A stretch of DNA of 64,000 nucleotides from Neolewinella marina (lineage in GTDB: Bacteria; Bacteroidota; Bacteroidia; Chitinophagales; Saprospiraceae): contig NZ_PDLO01000006.1 of NCBI RefSeq assembly GCF_002631205.1, positions 1 to 64,000 of the forward strand. The letters run 5' to 3'. Positions 52,066 through 60,510 of this stretch are shown here, piece after piece. A program made the translations under genes and the position numbers. A model generated the notes under the pieces. The model saw nothing but the letters and a program-made list of their open reading frames with translations. It did not search any database and was not told the DNA's origin. The first letter of the stretch is position 1. Each line of letters begins with the position of its first letter.

Positions 52066-52106
52066 AATGCCCCGTCCCATGTATTTGGACGGGGCATTTC
52101 CTTTTC
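52066..52106 (+). terminator. terminator after gldJ
   Basis: Perfect 12-bp arms AATGCCCCGTCC (52066-52077) and GGACGGGGCATT (52087-52098), a 9-nt loop, then TTCCTTTT. It ends 6 bp before the murF promoter box. Confidence 0.85.
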
Positions 52107-52112
52107 CGCTCT

Positions 52113-52120
52113 TAGCTTTG
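52113..52120 (+). promoter_or_regulatory. -7 promoter box abutting murF
   Basis: TAGCTTTG, an exact TAnnTTTG match, 4 nt before the ATG. With the terminator just upstream it indicates murF is transcribed separately from gldJ, probably without a leader. Confidence 0.65.
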
Positions 52121-52124
52121 TGGG

Positions 52125-53447
52125 ATGAAGCTGACCTACGCTGAACTTCCGGAACTTTACCGGCTATACCTCCAGCACCCACAGGTGAGCATCGACAGTC
52201 GTCGGGTGCCGGATGGGGGACTCTTCATTGCCCTGCGCGGCCGGACCGACGGCAACCAGTACGCCGCCGCCGCCCTGGCGGCCGGTGCCGCCTACGCCAT
52301 CGTAGACGACCCGGAGGTCGCCGCCGCCGGCGACGACCGCTACCTACTGGTGGAAGACGGGCTGAAGGCCCTGCAGCAGCTGGCCGGCAGGCACCGCGCG
52401 GCCTTCCGCATGCCGGTTTTTGCCATCACCGGGAGCAACGGCAAAACGACGACCAAGGAACTCATCGCGGCGGTAATGTCGCAGCAGTACCGCGTCCACG
52501 CCACCCCCGGCAACTACAACAACCACATCGGGTTGCCGCTGACCATCCTGTCCATGCCCCCGGGCACGGAGTTCCTCATCCTGGAGATGGGGGCCAACCA
52601 CCGGGGAGAGATTGCCGAACTCTGCGCCATTGGTCGGCCCACCCACGGCCTGATCACCAACATCGGCACGGCCCACCTGGAAGGATTCGGGGGGCAGGAA
52701 GGCATCCGCCTCGGGAAGGGGGAGCTGTATGATTTCCTCCGCACCAACGGGGGCGTCGTCTTCGTCAATAATGATGAGCCGCAGCTGGCCGACATGGCCC
52801 AGGGAATGAGCCGCATCATTCCCTACTTCAGCAGTGAGGAGCCCTCGCTTTCGGTTGCCGGTCTGGAAATTAAGACCCTGGCTACCCACCCCAACCTGCG
52901 GGTGGCCTTCTTCAGTGAGGCCCGCGAGCTGGTGGAAACCGATACCCAGCTGGCGGGGAAGCACAACTTGCAAAACGTCAAGTCTGCCATTGCCGTAGGG
53001 CGCTACTTCAAGGTGCCGGGCGCCGGCATCTGCGCGGCCCTGTCGGGGTACCGCCCCGCTAATCACCGCAGCCAGTGGCTGACCCACCGGGGCGTGACCT
53101 TCTACTGGGACGCCTACAACGCCAACCCCAGCAGTGTAGGGGCCGCCTTGAGCAGCTTCTCCGCCGACAGTGCGCCCTCGGACAGCGTGGTTGTCCTCGG
53201 GGAGATGCTGGAACTGGGTGAGGCCGCCCCCGCCGCCCACCGCCAGGTCGCCCTCCAGGCGGGGCAGGTGGCGCGGACCGTGTTGCTGGTGGGCCGAGAG
53301 ATGGCCGAGGTGGCCCGGGAGTTCGACCGCCCCCATTTTGCCGACAGCGGCCAGCTTGCCGAGTGGTTCTGGCAACAGGAATGGGCCGGCAAGAAGGTCT
53401 TCGTGAAGGGCAGCCGGGGCAACCGCCTGGAGCGGTTGCTGGACTAG
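52125..53447 (+). CDS. murF: UDP-N-acetylmuramoyl-tripeptide--D-alanyl-D-alanine ligase
   Basis: 440 aa. It adds D-Ala-D-Ala to UDP-MurNAc-tripeptide in cytoplasmic peptidoglycan synthesis. The N-terminal UMP-binding domain shows VSIDSRRVPDGGLFIALRG. The P-loop ITGSNGKTTTKEL (102-113), YNNHIGLPLTILSM, EMGANHRGEIAELC, the carbamylated-lysine region RLGKGELYDFL and the C-terminal ligase domain (FYWDAYNANPSSVGAAL, VVLGEMLELGE) are all present. Full length. Its last 4 bp overlap the converging antiporter gene. Confidence 0.96.
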   Translation: MKLTYAELPELYRLYLQHPQVSIDSRRVPDGGLFIALRGRTDGNQYAAAALAAGAAYAIVDDPEVAAAGDDRYLLVEDGLKALQQLAGRHRAAFRMPVFAITGSNGKTTTKELIAAVMSQQYRVHATPGNYNNHIGLPLTILSMPPGTEFLILEMGANHRGEIAELCAIGRPTHGLITNIGTAHLEGFGGQEGIRLGKGELYDFLRTNGGVVFVNNDEPQLADMAQGMSRIIPYFSSEEPSLSVAGLEIKTLATHPNLRVAFFSEARELVETDTQLAGKHNLQNVKSAIAVGRYFKVPGAGICAALSGYRPANHRSQWLTHRGVTFYWDAYNANPSSVGAALSSFSADSAPSDSVVVLGEMLELGEAAPAAHRQVALQAGQVARTVLLVGREMAEVAREFDRPHFADSGQLAEWFWQQEWAGKKVFVKGSRGNRLERLLD

Positions 53448-55309
53448 GCCTCCACCGGCCGGGCCAGCTGCCGGGCCGCGCTCCGGTTGACGCTGGGCAG
53501 CGGTTCCCCGATGTAGTACAGGGTATCGCCGGGGCTCACCGACAGGGGCCGGTCGCCCGCCGGAATGAAGGTGATGTCGCCGTGCTCCGTACACCGCAGG
53601 TACAGGGGGATGGCCCGTTCCTCCCGCAACTGGGCGATCAGGTTGGGCAGTTCGTCGGGGTCCAGCAGTTGGATGGCGTTGACGGTGCCGAAATTCCGGG
53701 CGGCCCGGTTGAAGAGCAGGTAGCTGACGTAGTGGCCGAAGAGGGCCTCCGGGCCAAAGCGCTGGGCCTGGATTTCCTTGCGGGTCACCAGGCGGTAGGC
53801 CCCCCGGATGCCTTCGCGGCTGCGGTAGTTGTTGAGGAGGTAGAAATTGTCCTCGTCGTTGCCGGTGAGCGCCAGCACGTAGCCGATGTCGGTCAGGTCG
53901 AGCTTGCTGTCGAGCAGGTCGGAATTGAACTGCACCTGTATGGTGGTCAGGTGTTGCTCCTGGGCAATGTCCCGCTCGGCGCGGTTGCCGGTGACCAGGG
54001 TGACGTCGCGGCCGCTCTCTACCAGGGAATGGGCCAGCTGGCGGGCGCCCTCCGACGCGCCGAAGATGACCACCCCGCTGCCCTTGGGCAGGCTCACCTT
54101 CAGCTTTCGGGCCAGGAATCCGGCCAGGGTAGCGTTCAGGAGGACCGTCCCCAGCACGATCAGAAAGACCAGCGGCGTGATGTACTCGGCGTGGGTGATG
54201 CCTTCTTCCGCCAGTTCGATGCCGAACAGGGAGGCCACCCCCGCCGCTACGATACCCCGGGGGCCGACCCAGCTGATGAAGGCCTTGTCGCGCCAGCCGA
54301 GTTCGGAGGTGCGCAGGCTCCAGAAGACGCCGAGGGGGCGGGCCAGAAATACGACGATGAGGAAGACAACGAGGCTTTCCTGGTTCAGGACGAGCCGGAT
54401 CTGCTCTACCGTCATGTTGGCCGACAGCAGGATGAACAACAGGGAGATCAGCAGCAGGGTAAGGCTCTCCTTGAAGTCGAGGATGTCGTGGAGGTAAGGC
54501 ACCTCGCGGTTGGCAAGGTAGGCACCCATCACCACCGTGGTCAGCAGCCCGCTCTCGTGGGCGATGGCGTCGGAGAGCAGAAAGGCGCCGACCACGAAGC
54601 CGAGGGTGACGATGTTCAGGAGGAACTTCGGGATATACAGCCGGGAGATAAGGATGAACAGCAGCCGGCCCAGTACGAAGCCCAGGCCGATACCGACCAG
54701 TCCGGACTGCAGGAACTTGATCAGGGAGTTGTATACCGTGGCCTGGGGGTCGTAGTACGCCAGGATGAAGTTGTAGAAAAGGACGGCCAGGAAGGCGCCC
54801 AGGGGGTCGATGACGATGCTCTCCCACTTCAGCACGGTGGCCACCTGCCGCTTCACGTTGATCTGCCGCATGATGGGGGCGATGACGGTAGGCCCCGTGA
54901 CCACGATGAGGGTAGAGAAGAGGAAGGCGATCTGCCAGTTGAGGCCCAGGACGTAGTGGGCGGCCAGGCCGGCGATCACCGTAGTGGTGAGTGCCCCGTA
55001 GGTGGTCAGGCGCAGGATACTGTCGGCCAGGCCCCGGATTTCCTTGAGCTTGAGCGTCAGGCCGCCCTCGAAAAGGATGAGGCCGATGGACAGGGAGACG
55101 AAGCTGTAGAGGAGGTTGCCCGGGAAGAGCCCCGTACCCGCATCGCTGTCGAAGCGGGGGCTCAGCAGCCGGTGGCCGGTGTACAGCTCCCAGCCGGGAC
55201 CAATGAGAATGCCGGCCAGAATGAGGGGAAGAATGGCCGGTACCCTAAGTCGCCAGGCGATCCACTGGGCGACAACGCCGATAATGATCAGGCTTCCGAT
55301 TTCGTACAT
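53444..55309 (-). CDS. CPA1-type cation:proton antiporter with C-terminal TrkA-N/RCK domain (copy 2)
   Basis: 621 aa from the ATG at 55309. Same architecture as the protein at 28125-30020, and similar along most of its length: AQWIAWRLRVPAILPLILAGILIG, LILFEGGLTLKLKEIR, IVVTGPTVIAPIM, ESIVIDPLGAFLAVL, SWVGPRGIVAAGVASLFG, then a Rossmann-type domain (GVVIFGASEGARQLAHSL). The C-terminal part (IPLYLRCTEHGDITFIPAGD, LSVSPGDTLYYIGEPLP) is a TrkA-C-like ligand domain. Ion specificity unknown. Having two members suggests different ions or conditions. Confidence 0.9.
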   Translation of the reverse strand: MYEIGSLIIIGVVAQWIAWRLRVPAILPLILAGILIGPGWELYTGHRLLSPRFDSDAGTGLFPGNLLYSFVSLSIGLILFEGGLTLKLKEIRGLADSILRLTTYGALTTTVIAGLAAHYVLGLNWQIAFLFSTLIVVTGPTVIAPIMRQINVKRQVATVLKWESIVIDPLGAFLAVLFYNFILAYYDPQATVYNSLIKFLQSGLVGIGLGFVLGRLLFILISRLYIPKFLLNIVTLGFVVGAFLLSDAIAHESGLLTTVVMGAYLANREVPYLHDILDFKESLTLLLISLLFILLSANMTVEQIRLVLNQESLVVFLIVVFLARPLGVFWSLRTSELGWRDKAFISWVGPRGIVAAGVASLFGIELAEEGITHAEYITPLVFLIVLGTVLLNATLAGFLARKLKVSLPKGSGVVIFGASEGARQLAHSLVESGRDVTLVTGNRAERDIAQEQHLTTIQVQFNSDLLDSKLDLTDIGYVLALTGNDEDNFYLLNNYRSREGIRGAYRLVTRKEIQAQRFGPEALFGHYVSYLLFNRAARNFGTVNAIQLLDPDELPNLIAQLREERAIPLYLRCTEHGDITFIPAGDRPLSVSPGDTLYYIGEPLPSVNRSAARQLARPVEA

Positions 55310-55392
55310 AGCAGTAAATCGCCCCAAACCGGAAGTTGTTTATCGTCCCCTTGGGGTATCTTCGCCCACCAACCCTTTACAACCTTCCGCCC

Positions 55393-55683
55393 TTGACCCG
55401 CCAAGAATTTGATGATTCGCTGTCCGCTGCCAGCCCCCCCGCCGACGCTGGCTTGCCGCTTTCTTCGCTGTGGTGGATCAGCCGGAACCAGTGGCAAAAG
55501 GCCCATGACCTCATCGACCAGGCGCCGGGCTCCGACTGCGCCTGGGTACACGCCCACCTCCACCGCATCGAGGGCGACGACGCCAACGCCAGCTACTGGT
55601 ACCGCCGCGCCGGCCGGGAAAAACCCAACTACGGCCTGGTAAAGGAGCGGGAAGTACTGCTGGAACATTTCCTGAGCCGCTAG
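55393..55683 (+). CDS. small conserved-type Bacteroidota protein, function unknown
   Basis: 96 aa. The most likely start is the TTG at 55393 (MTRQEFDDSLSAASPP); a near-consensus box TATCTTCG lies 28 nt upstream. The protein has LSSLWWISRNQWQKAHDLID, DCAWVHAHLHRIEGDDANA and SYWYRRAGREKP, a helix-rich pattern with conserved Trp, His and Tyr that I recall in short unannotated Bacteroidota proteins. The repeated helical layout suggests an Sel1/TPR-like pair, which is uncertain. Confidence 0.75.
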   Translation: MTRQEFDDSLSAASPPADAGLPLSSLWWISRNQWQKAHDLIDQAPGSDCAWVHAHLHRIEGDDANASYWYRRAGREKPNYGLVKEREVLLEHFLSR

Positions 55684-55713
55684 GCCAGGCCGCCCCGCCC
55701 CCAAACCCATCCT

Positions 55714-56589
55714 ATGCGCTTGCTCCTCGTATTGCTCTCCCTGGTGTGCTTCTCCTACTGCGCCCGACCGGTCGCCGGCTTCTCCGCCGGACCCACCACC
55801 GTAGTCGCCGCCGACACCGTGCGCTTCAGCAACGACTCGGAGCGGGCGGTGAGGTACCACTGGGACTTCGGCAACGGCACGACGAGCACGGCCGCAGAAC
55901 CCACCGTACGCTACTTCCGTTCCGGCGACTACCAGGTCGTGCTCACGGCCACCAACGAAAAAGGAAAATCCCGATCAACCACCCAAACCATCAACGTGAC
56001 GCCACCCAAAGAATGCCTCATCCGCATTGAGACCCCCCTCGGTAACATGCTTGCCCGCCTTTCCGACCAGACGCCCCAGCACCAGGACAACTTCGTGAAG
56101 CTGGTCGAGGAGGATTTCTACGATGGCCTGCTCTTTCACCGGGTGATCGAAGGGTTCATGATCCAGGGTGGTGACCCCACCAGCAAGAACGCCGGCCCCA
56201 ACGACCGGCTCGGCACCGGCGGCCCCGGCTACCAGGTACCGGCGGAATTCGACCCCTCCCTGGCCCACGTCAAGGGAGCGATCGCCGCGGCCCGCACCAA
56301 TAACCCCGAGAAGAAAAGCTCGGGCTCCCAGTTCTACATCGTCCACGGGCGGCCCGTTACCGAAGCCGAACTGAACCGCCAGGAAGGGCAGACCGGCGTC
56401 CGCTATCCCAGCGACGTGCGCGAGCGCTACCTGGAAGTAGGGGGCGTACCCTTCCTCGATCAGAACTACACCGTCTTCGGTCAGGTCATCGAAGGCCTGG
56501 ACGTGATCGACAAGATCGCCGCCACGGCTACCGGTGCCGGCGACCGCCCCATCGAGGACGTTTCGATGAAGATTACCCTGGTCCGCTAG
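55714..56589 (+). CDS. exported peptidyl-prolyl isomerase: PKD domain fused to cyclophilin
   Basis: 291 aa. N-terminal signal (LLLVLLSLVCFSYC; Cys16 has only a weak lipobox). A PKD/Ig-like domain at ~20-96 shows VRYHWDFGNGTTSTAAEPTV and GDYQVVLTATNEKG. A cyclophilin domain at ~102-290 has LLFHRVIEGFMIQGGDP with the catalytic Arg region, SGSQFYIVHG and FGQVIEGLDVIDKIA. It presumably accelerates proline isomerisation during folding of exported proteins in the periplasm. A PKD-cyclophilin fusion is unusual; PKD domains normally mediate binding to sugars or proteins. Confidence 0.9.
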   Translation: MRLLLVLLSLVCFSYCARPVAGFSAGPTTVVAADTVRFSNDSERAVRYHWDFGNGTTSTAAEPTVRYFRSGDYQVVLTATNEKGKSRSTTQTINVTPPKECLIRIETPLGNMLARLSDQTPQHQDNFVKLVEEDFYDGLLFHRVIEGFMIQGGDPTSKNAGPNDRLGTGGPGYQVPAEFDPSLAHVKGAIAAARTNNPEKKSSGSQFYIVHGRPVTEAELNRQEGQTGVRYPSDVRERYLEVGGVPFLDQNYTVFGQVIEGLDVIDKIAATATGAGDRPIEDVSMKITLVR

Positions 56590-56649
56590 CCCCCGCCCGG
56601 GCCCTCCGGGAAGTGGTCCGTTAGCCGACAAGTAACTATCTTACCAGCC

Positions 56650-57447
56650 ATGGGACAAATGAACGGAAGCAACAGCACTACCATTCTCGGCGTCGATGTG
56701 GGCGCCACCGGATTCAAGGGCGGACTGGTCGACGTGAAGACCGGAACCATGCTCACCGAAAGGCACCGGTTCGACACTCCCCAGCCGGCCACGCCGTCGG
56801 CCATGGCCTATACCTTTCGCAGCCTGATCGACCACTTCGACTACAGCGGGGTGGTAGGGGTCGGCTTCCCGGCCGTCGTCCACCGCAACGTGGCCGGCAG
56901 CGCCTCCAACATCGACAAGGCCTGGATCGGCACCTCCATCTCGGAGACCTTCGGCCGCATGCGCGACGTATCCATCTACGCCCTGAACGACGCCGACGCC
57001 GCGGGCATCGCCACCATGAACTTCGGTACCGGCCGCTCCCACAAGGAAGAGGGTACGGTGGTCATGATCACCATCGGTACCGGGCTGGGCGGCGCGATGT
57101 TCCTCGACGGGCAGCTGGTGCCCAATTTCGAGCTTGGCCAGCTCTACCTCAAGGGCATGGATATCGTGGCGGAGAAGTACATCTCCAACAAGATCCGGAA
57201 GGACAACGACATGGACTGGAAGACCTTCGGCAAGCGGCTGAACAAGTACCTCACCTTCGTCAATTCCATCCTGAACCCCGACCTGATCATCCTCGGCGGG
57301 GGCGGAAGCAAGTACTTCTCAGACTACAAGAAGTACATCAAGGTGAAGTGCACCGTCAAGCCCGCCGAAATGCGCAATACCGCCGGCACGGTGGGCGCGG
57401 CCGTCTACGCCTACCAGCGGCACCACCGGAAGGTTGCGGCGGTCTAA
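56650..57447 (+). CDS. ROK-family kinase, polyphosphate-glucokinase-like
   Basis: 265 aa (start 56650; 56659 is an alternative). ASKHA fold with the phosphate-1 loop ILGVDVGATGFKGGLVD, the catalytic NDADAAG, phosphate-2 TIGTGLGGAMFLDG, and LILGGGGSKYF for adenosine/phosphate binding. DGQLVPNFELGQLYLKG corresponds to the PPGK hallmark 'LVPNTELGHL', but the His is replaced by Gln. It would phosphorylate glucose with polyphosphate and/or ATP. The assignment to the strictly polyphosphate-dependent class is by motif only. It overlaps cysS by 4 bp at the 3' ends. Confidence 0.85.
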   Translation: MGQMNGSNSTTILGVDVGATGFKGGLVDVKTGTMLTERHRFDTPQPATPSAMAYTFRSLIDHFDYSGVVGVGFPAVVHRNVAGSASNIDKAWIGTSISETFGRMRDVSIYALNDADAAGIATMNFGTGRSHKEEGTVVMITIGTGLGGAMFLDGQLVPNFELGQLYLKGMDIVAEKYISNKIRKDNDMDWKTFGKRLNKYLTFVNSILNPDLIILGGGGSKYFSDYKKYIKVKCTVKPAEMRNTAGTVGAAVYAYQRHHRKVAAV

Positions 57448-58940
57448 ATCGACCAGCTCGCCCCGTCCTTGCCATCCTTGACCGTGATACCGGCCGCGGA
57501 CAGGGCGTCGCGTAGCTTGTCCGAGAGGGCCCAATCCTTGTCGGCCCGCGCCTGCTGCCGCAGGTCCAGCACGATCTGCATCACCTTATCGAGGGCTTCC
57601 TGTTCGGCTCCGGCCCCGGCGGCTTCGTCGCGCAGGCCCAGTACGTCGAAAAGCAGGGTGCCCAGCCTTTCCTTGAAGGAGGCCAGGGTGTCGGCGCTCA
57701 CTTCGTCGAGGGAGAGCTGTCCGCCCTTCAGCGCGTTGATGCGGGTCACCAGTTCGAAGATGCGGGCGACGGCCTTCGGGGTATTGAAGTCGTCGTCCAT
57801 TTCCGCATAGGCGGCCTCGAGGCCCGCCATCAGTTCCTTTCCGACGGTTCCGTTCTGGGCGCTTCCGCCGGCTTCCAGTTCACTCAGGGACTGCCAGGCA
57901 TCCATCAGTCGGCCGTAGCCCTTTTTGGCGGCCTGCAGGGCCTCGTCGCTGAGGTCCATCGTACTGCGGTAGTGGGTCTGCAGCATGAAGAAGCGGATGA
58001 CCATCGGGCTGTAACCTTCGGATACGTGCTTGCTTTCGCCGGAGAAGAGTTGTTCGGGGGTGATGGTGTTGCCGTCCGACTTCGACATTTTCTTGCCGTT
58101 CATCAGCAGCATGTTGGTATGCAGCCAGTAGCGGGCTCCGCCGTGGTGGCAGGCCCCCACGTTCTGGGCAATCTCGTTCTCGTGGTGGGGGAACTTCAGG
58201 TCGTTGCCGCCACCGTGGATGTCGAACTGCTCACCGAGGTACTTGGTGCTCATGGCCGAGCACTCGAGGTGCCAGCCGGGGAATCCGGGGCCCCAGGGGC
58301 TGTCCCAGCGCAGGATGTGGTCGTCGGAGGCCCGCATCCAGATGGCGAAGTCGGAGGGGTTGCGCTTTTCGTCCTGGGCCTTCAGTTCGCGGCTTTCGGC
58401 CATGAGCTCATCGATGCGGCGGCCGGAGAGTTCCCCGTAGCGGTCGTCGTTGGCGTTGTTGTAGGCCTCGACGTCGAAGTACACCGATCCGTTCACCTCG
58501 TAGGCGTAGCCGTTCTTCAGGATCTCCCGCACCATCTCGATCTGCTCGATGATGTGGCCGGTGGCCCGGGGTTCGATGCTGGGGGGCAGCGCATTGAAGG
58601 TGCGCATCATATCGTGAAACTGGTTGCTGAACTTCTGGGCTACCTCCATGGGTTCCAGCTGCTCCAGGCGGGCGCCCTTGCTCATGCGGTCCTCCCCGTC
58701 GTCGGTGAGGTGGCCTACGTCGGTGATGTTGCGCACGTAGCGCACCCGGTAGCCCTTGGCCATCAGGTAGCGGTAGATGATGTCGAAGCTCACGAAAGTG
58801 CGGCAGTTGCCCAGGTGAACGGGGTTGTACACGGTAGGGCCGCAAACGTAGAGGCCCACGTGTCCCTCTACCAGGGGCTTGAAGGATTCCTTGCGCCGGG
58901 TCAGGCTGTTGTAGAGGGTGAGGTTGCTGGGCATGTGCAT
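57444..58940 (-). CDS. cysS: cysteinyl-tRNA synthetase
   Basis: 498 aa class-I aminoacyl-tRNA synthetase. It shows [23 protein letters not shown] (zinc Cys33 and the HxGN form of HIGH), [20 protein letters not shown] with zinc ligands, [28 protein letters not shown] (KMSKS loop), and a C-terminal helical anticodon domain with [19 protein letters not shown]. Full length. Starts at 58940 ([11 protein letters not shown]) or 58934. Confidence 0.97.
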   Translation of the reverse strand: MHMPSNLTLYNSLTRRKESFKPLVEGHVGLYVCGPTVYNPVHLGNCRTFVSFDIIYRYLMAKGYRVRYVRNITDVGHLTDDGEDRMSKGARLEQLEPMEVAQKFSNQFHDMMRTFNALPPSIEPRATGHIIEQIEMVREILKNGYAYEVNGSVYFDVEAYNNANDDRYGELSGRRIDELMAESRELKAQDEKRNPSDFAIWMRASDDHILRWDSPWGPGFPGWHLECSAMSTKYLGEQFDIHGGGNDLKFPHHENEIAQNVGACHHGGARYWLHTNMLLMNGKKMSKSDGNTITPEQLFSGESKHVSEGYSPMVIRFFMLQTHYRSTMDLSDEALQAAKKGYGRLMDAWQSLSELEAGGSAQNGTVGKELMAGLEAAYAEMDDDFNTPKAVARIFELVTRINALKGGQLSLDEVSADTLASFKERLGTLLFDVLGLRDEAAGAGAEQEALDKVMQIVLDLRQQARADKDWALSDKLRDALSAAGITVKDGKDGASWSI

Positions 58941-58997
58941 TCAGTTTCGGGGGGCAAAATTAAGGGATTCTTGGTAGTCGGGCTGGACCGGGGTGAA

Positions 58998-59102
58998 GTG
59001 GTCGGACGACTAAGTCGTCCGACCACTAAGTCGTCCGACCATTTTTCATTGGACCACTTAGTCGTCCAACCGAAATTCGTCGGACCACTATAGTGGTCCG
59101 AC
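58998..59102. repeat. cluster of REP-like palindromes between the HhH-GPD glycosylase gene and cysS
   Basis: Three related palindromes share a GTGGTCGGAC / GTCCGACCAC core. The first, at 58998-59026, has 14-bp perfect arms and a one-base centre, and its right arm is repeated at 59028-59041. The second, at 59051-59067, is 17 bp with one mismatched pair. The third, at 59079-59102, is a perfect 24-bp palindrome with CACTATAGTG in the middle. The last ends 2 bp from the glycosylase stop codon. The rest of the 164-bp gap shows nothing else. Confidence 0.88.
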
Positions 59103-59104
59103 CA

Positions 59105-59722
59105 CTAATCACTGGACGAAACCTCCATCTCCCACAGAAACCGGCTGGCGTAGCTGCGGTAGGGCCGCCAGGGCTCCGCGGCCTCGATCATGGCCCGCAG
59201 CAGGGCCTTGCCCTTCAGGTGGTGGAGGTCGAAGAGGCGGATCAGGTTGCGGCGCACCACGAGATCGTCGAGGGGCAGGAGGTCCGGGCGGTGGAGAACG
59301 AACATCAGCACCATCTCCACCGTCCATTTCCCCACCCCCTTGATCTGGGTGAGGAGGTGGATGATCTCCTCGTCGGAGTAGGCGGACCAGTCCTGGTTGA
59401 TGAGCTTGTGCTCCAGCCAGAACTCGGCCACGTTATGGAGGTAGGCGGCCTTGGAACGGCTCATGCCCACGGCCCGCAGGTCGGCGACCGAGAGGTCGAG
59501 CAAAGGGCGGGGGTGGGGGTAGCCATCGGGGAAAACGTCCAGGAAACGTCCGAAGATGGTAGCCGCCGCCCGGCCGCTGAGCTGCTGGAAGGTGATGGAG
59601 CGCAGCAGCCCGAAGTAGACGTCTCCGTCGAAATCGGGCCGCTCCTTAAGCGTATGCCGCGCCACGATGGGCGCGATCCGCGGCTCGCGGCTGAGGTGTT
59701 CAATAATGGCGGGGTCGGTCAT
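59105..59722 (-). CDS. HhH-GPD DNA glycosylase (DNA-3-methyladenine glycosylase II/AlkA-like)
   Basis: 205 aa base-excision-repair enzyme. It shows LLRSITFQQLSGRAAATIFGRF (damaged-base pocket helix), the helix-hairpin-helix LLTQIKGVGKWTVEMVLMF (~123-141), and the catalytic aspartate in LLPLDDLVVRRNL (Asp152/153). It ends in EPWRPYRSYASRFLWEM, as AlkA-type proteins do. The short length matches stand-alone AlkA-like enzymes without the N-terminal beta domain. The start at 59722 follows a terminator hairpin and avoids an implausible Pro-rich extension. Confidence 0.92.
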   Translation of the reverse strand: MTDPAIIEHLSREPRIAPIVARHTLKERPDFDGDVYFGLLRSITFQQLSGRAAATIFGRFLDVFPDGYPHPRPLLDLSVADLRAVGMSRSKAAYLHNVAEFWLEHKLINQDWSAYSDEEIIHLLTQIKGVGKWTVEMVLMFVLHRPDLLPLDDLVVRRNLIRLFDLHHLKGKALLRAMIEAAEPWRPYRSYASRFLWEMEVSSSD

Positions 59723-59736
59723 GGGATTGGGATAAC

Positions 59737-59772
59737 AAAAAAGGGTCCCCGACGGTCGACCGCCGGGGACCC
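59737..59772 (-). terminator. terminator after the flavin-reductase-like gene
   Basis: A 30-bp near-perfect palindrome (59743-59772; arms GGGTCCCCG...CGGGGACCC, one mismatch, centre CGGTCGACCG) is followed on the minus strand by TTTTTT. It lies 26 bp after the stop of the flavin reductase-like gene and 15 bp before the glycosylase ATG. Confidence 0.88.
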
Positions 59773-59798
59773 CCGCACACGGGCAGGCGCCCCGGGCG

Positions 59799-60335
59799 CT
59801 AGCTCTGGGGACTGGTGCCTTCGTAATGCTTGCGGGTATCGGCTTCGGTGACGGGCTCACCGTCCCGGCTGCTGGCCTCGACGATGCGGCCCACGAAGAG
59901 CAGGTGATCTCCGGGGGTGGTCAGGGCGTCCTCGACCTTGCACTCCAGGGTAGCAATGCCGCAGTCGAGTACGGGCGCGCCGGTCTTGCCCTCCTTGTAG
60001 GAAATGCCGTTCACCGACTGCTCGCTGTAGTCTACCTCGTGCTGCTCGGCAAACTGTTTGATGAGGGGCTCGTCCTGCTTGCCCAGCACGCTGAGGGAGA
60101 AGGACTGGGCCCGCTCGATGGTCTCGTGGAGGTCGCTGTCCTTCTGGACGGCAATGGTGATGAGGGGCGGGTGGAAGCTCGACTGCATCGCCCAGCTCAC
60201 GGTGGAGGCCGTGACCCAGTCTTCCTCGCGGGAGGAAAGGTCCTCGCCCCCCTTGCGGGCGGCGACGATGTAGAATCCGTAGGATAATTGTTTCAGGGCT
60301 TTGTCCAGTTGAGCGTTGGCTACTTCATTGGCCAT
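59799..60335 (-). CDS. flavin reductase-like FMN-binding split-barrel protein
   Basis: 178 aa. The start at 60335 gives MANEVANAQLDKALKQLSYG. The flavin reductase-like domain shows KLGYGIYVV-type LSYGFYIVAARK, WVTASTVSWAMQSSFHPPLITIAV, the ERAQSFSLSVLGKQ helix-strand, and GIATLECKVEDALTTPGDHLLFVGRI. These are typical of NAD(P)H:FMN/FAD reductases that feed monooxygenases, or of flavoredoxin-like proteins. The physiological partner is not visible. It is divergent from the MbnP-like gene, with a 175-bp gap that shows no exact promoter box. Confidence 0.87.
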   Translation of the reverse strand: MANEVANAQLDKALKQLSYGFYIVAARKGGEDLSSREEDWVTASTVSWAMQSSFHPPLITIAVQKDSDLHETIERAQSFSLSVLGKQDEPLIKQFAEQHEVDYSEQSVNGISYKEGKTGAPVLDCGIATLECKVEDALTTPGDHLLFVGRIVEASSRDGEPVTEADTRKHYEGTSPQS

Positions 60336-60510
60336 GGGGTATAATGTTTTTAGTTTACAATGCGCTCTTGCAACGGGCTGTCGATCAGTGTTGTTCAGGG
60401 CATTTGTCCGCTGCCCCACGGAGAATGTACCGGTCTGGGTACGGCCGAATTCCGGGCTGCGGCGTTATACTGCTTCCGTGGTGAACCTTGCACCCGCGGC
60501 CCCGCCCCCT

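Noticed and set aside
52344-54827. 827-codon open frame on the minus strand spanning murF and the second antiporter
   Set aside because: Low-complexity Pro/Arg/Gly product and conflicts with two well-supported genes; long spurious frames are expected at this GC content.
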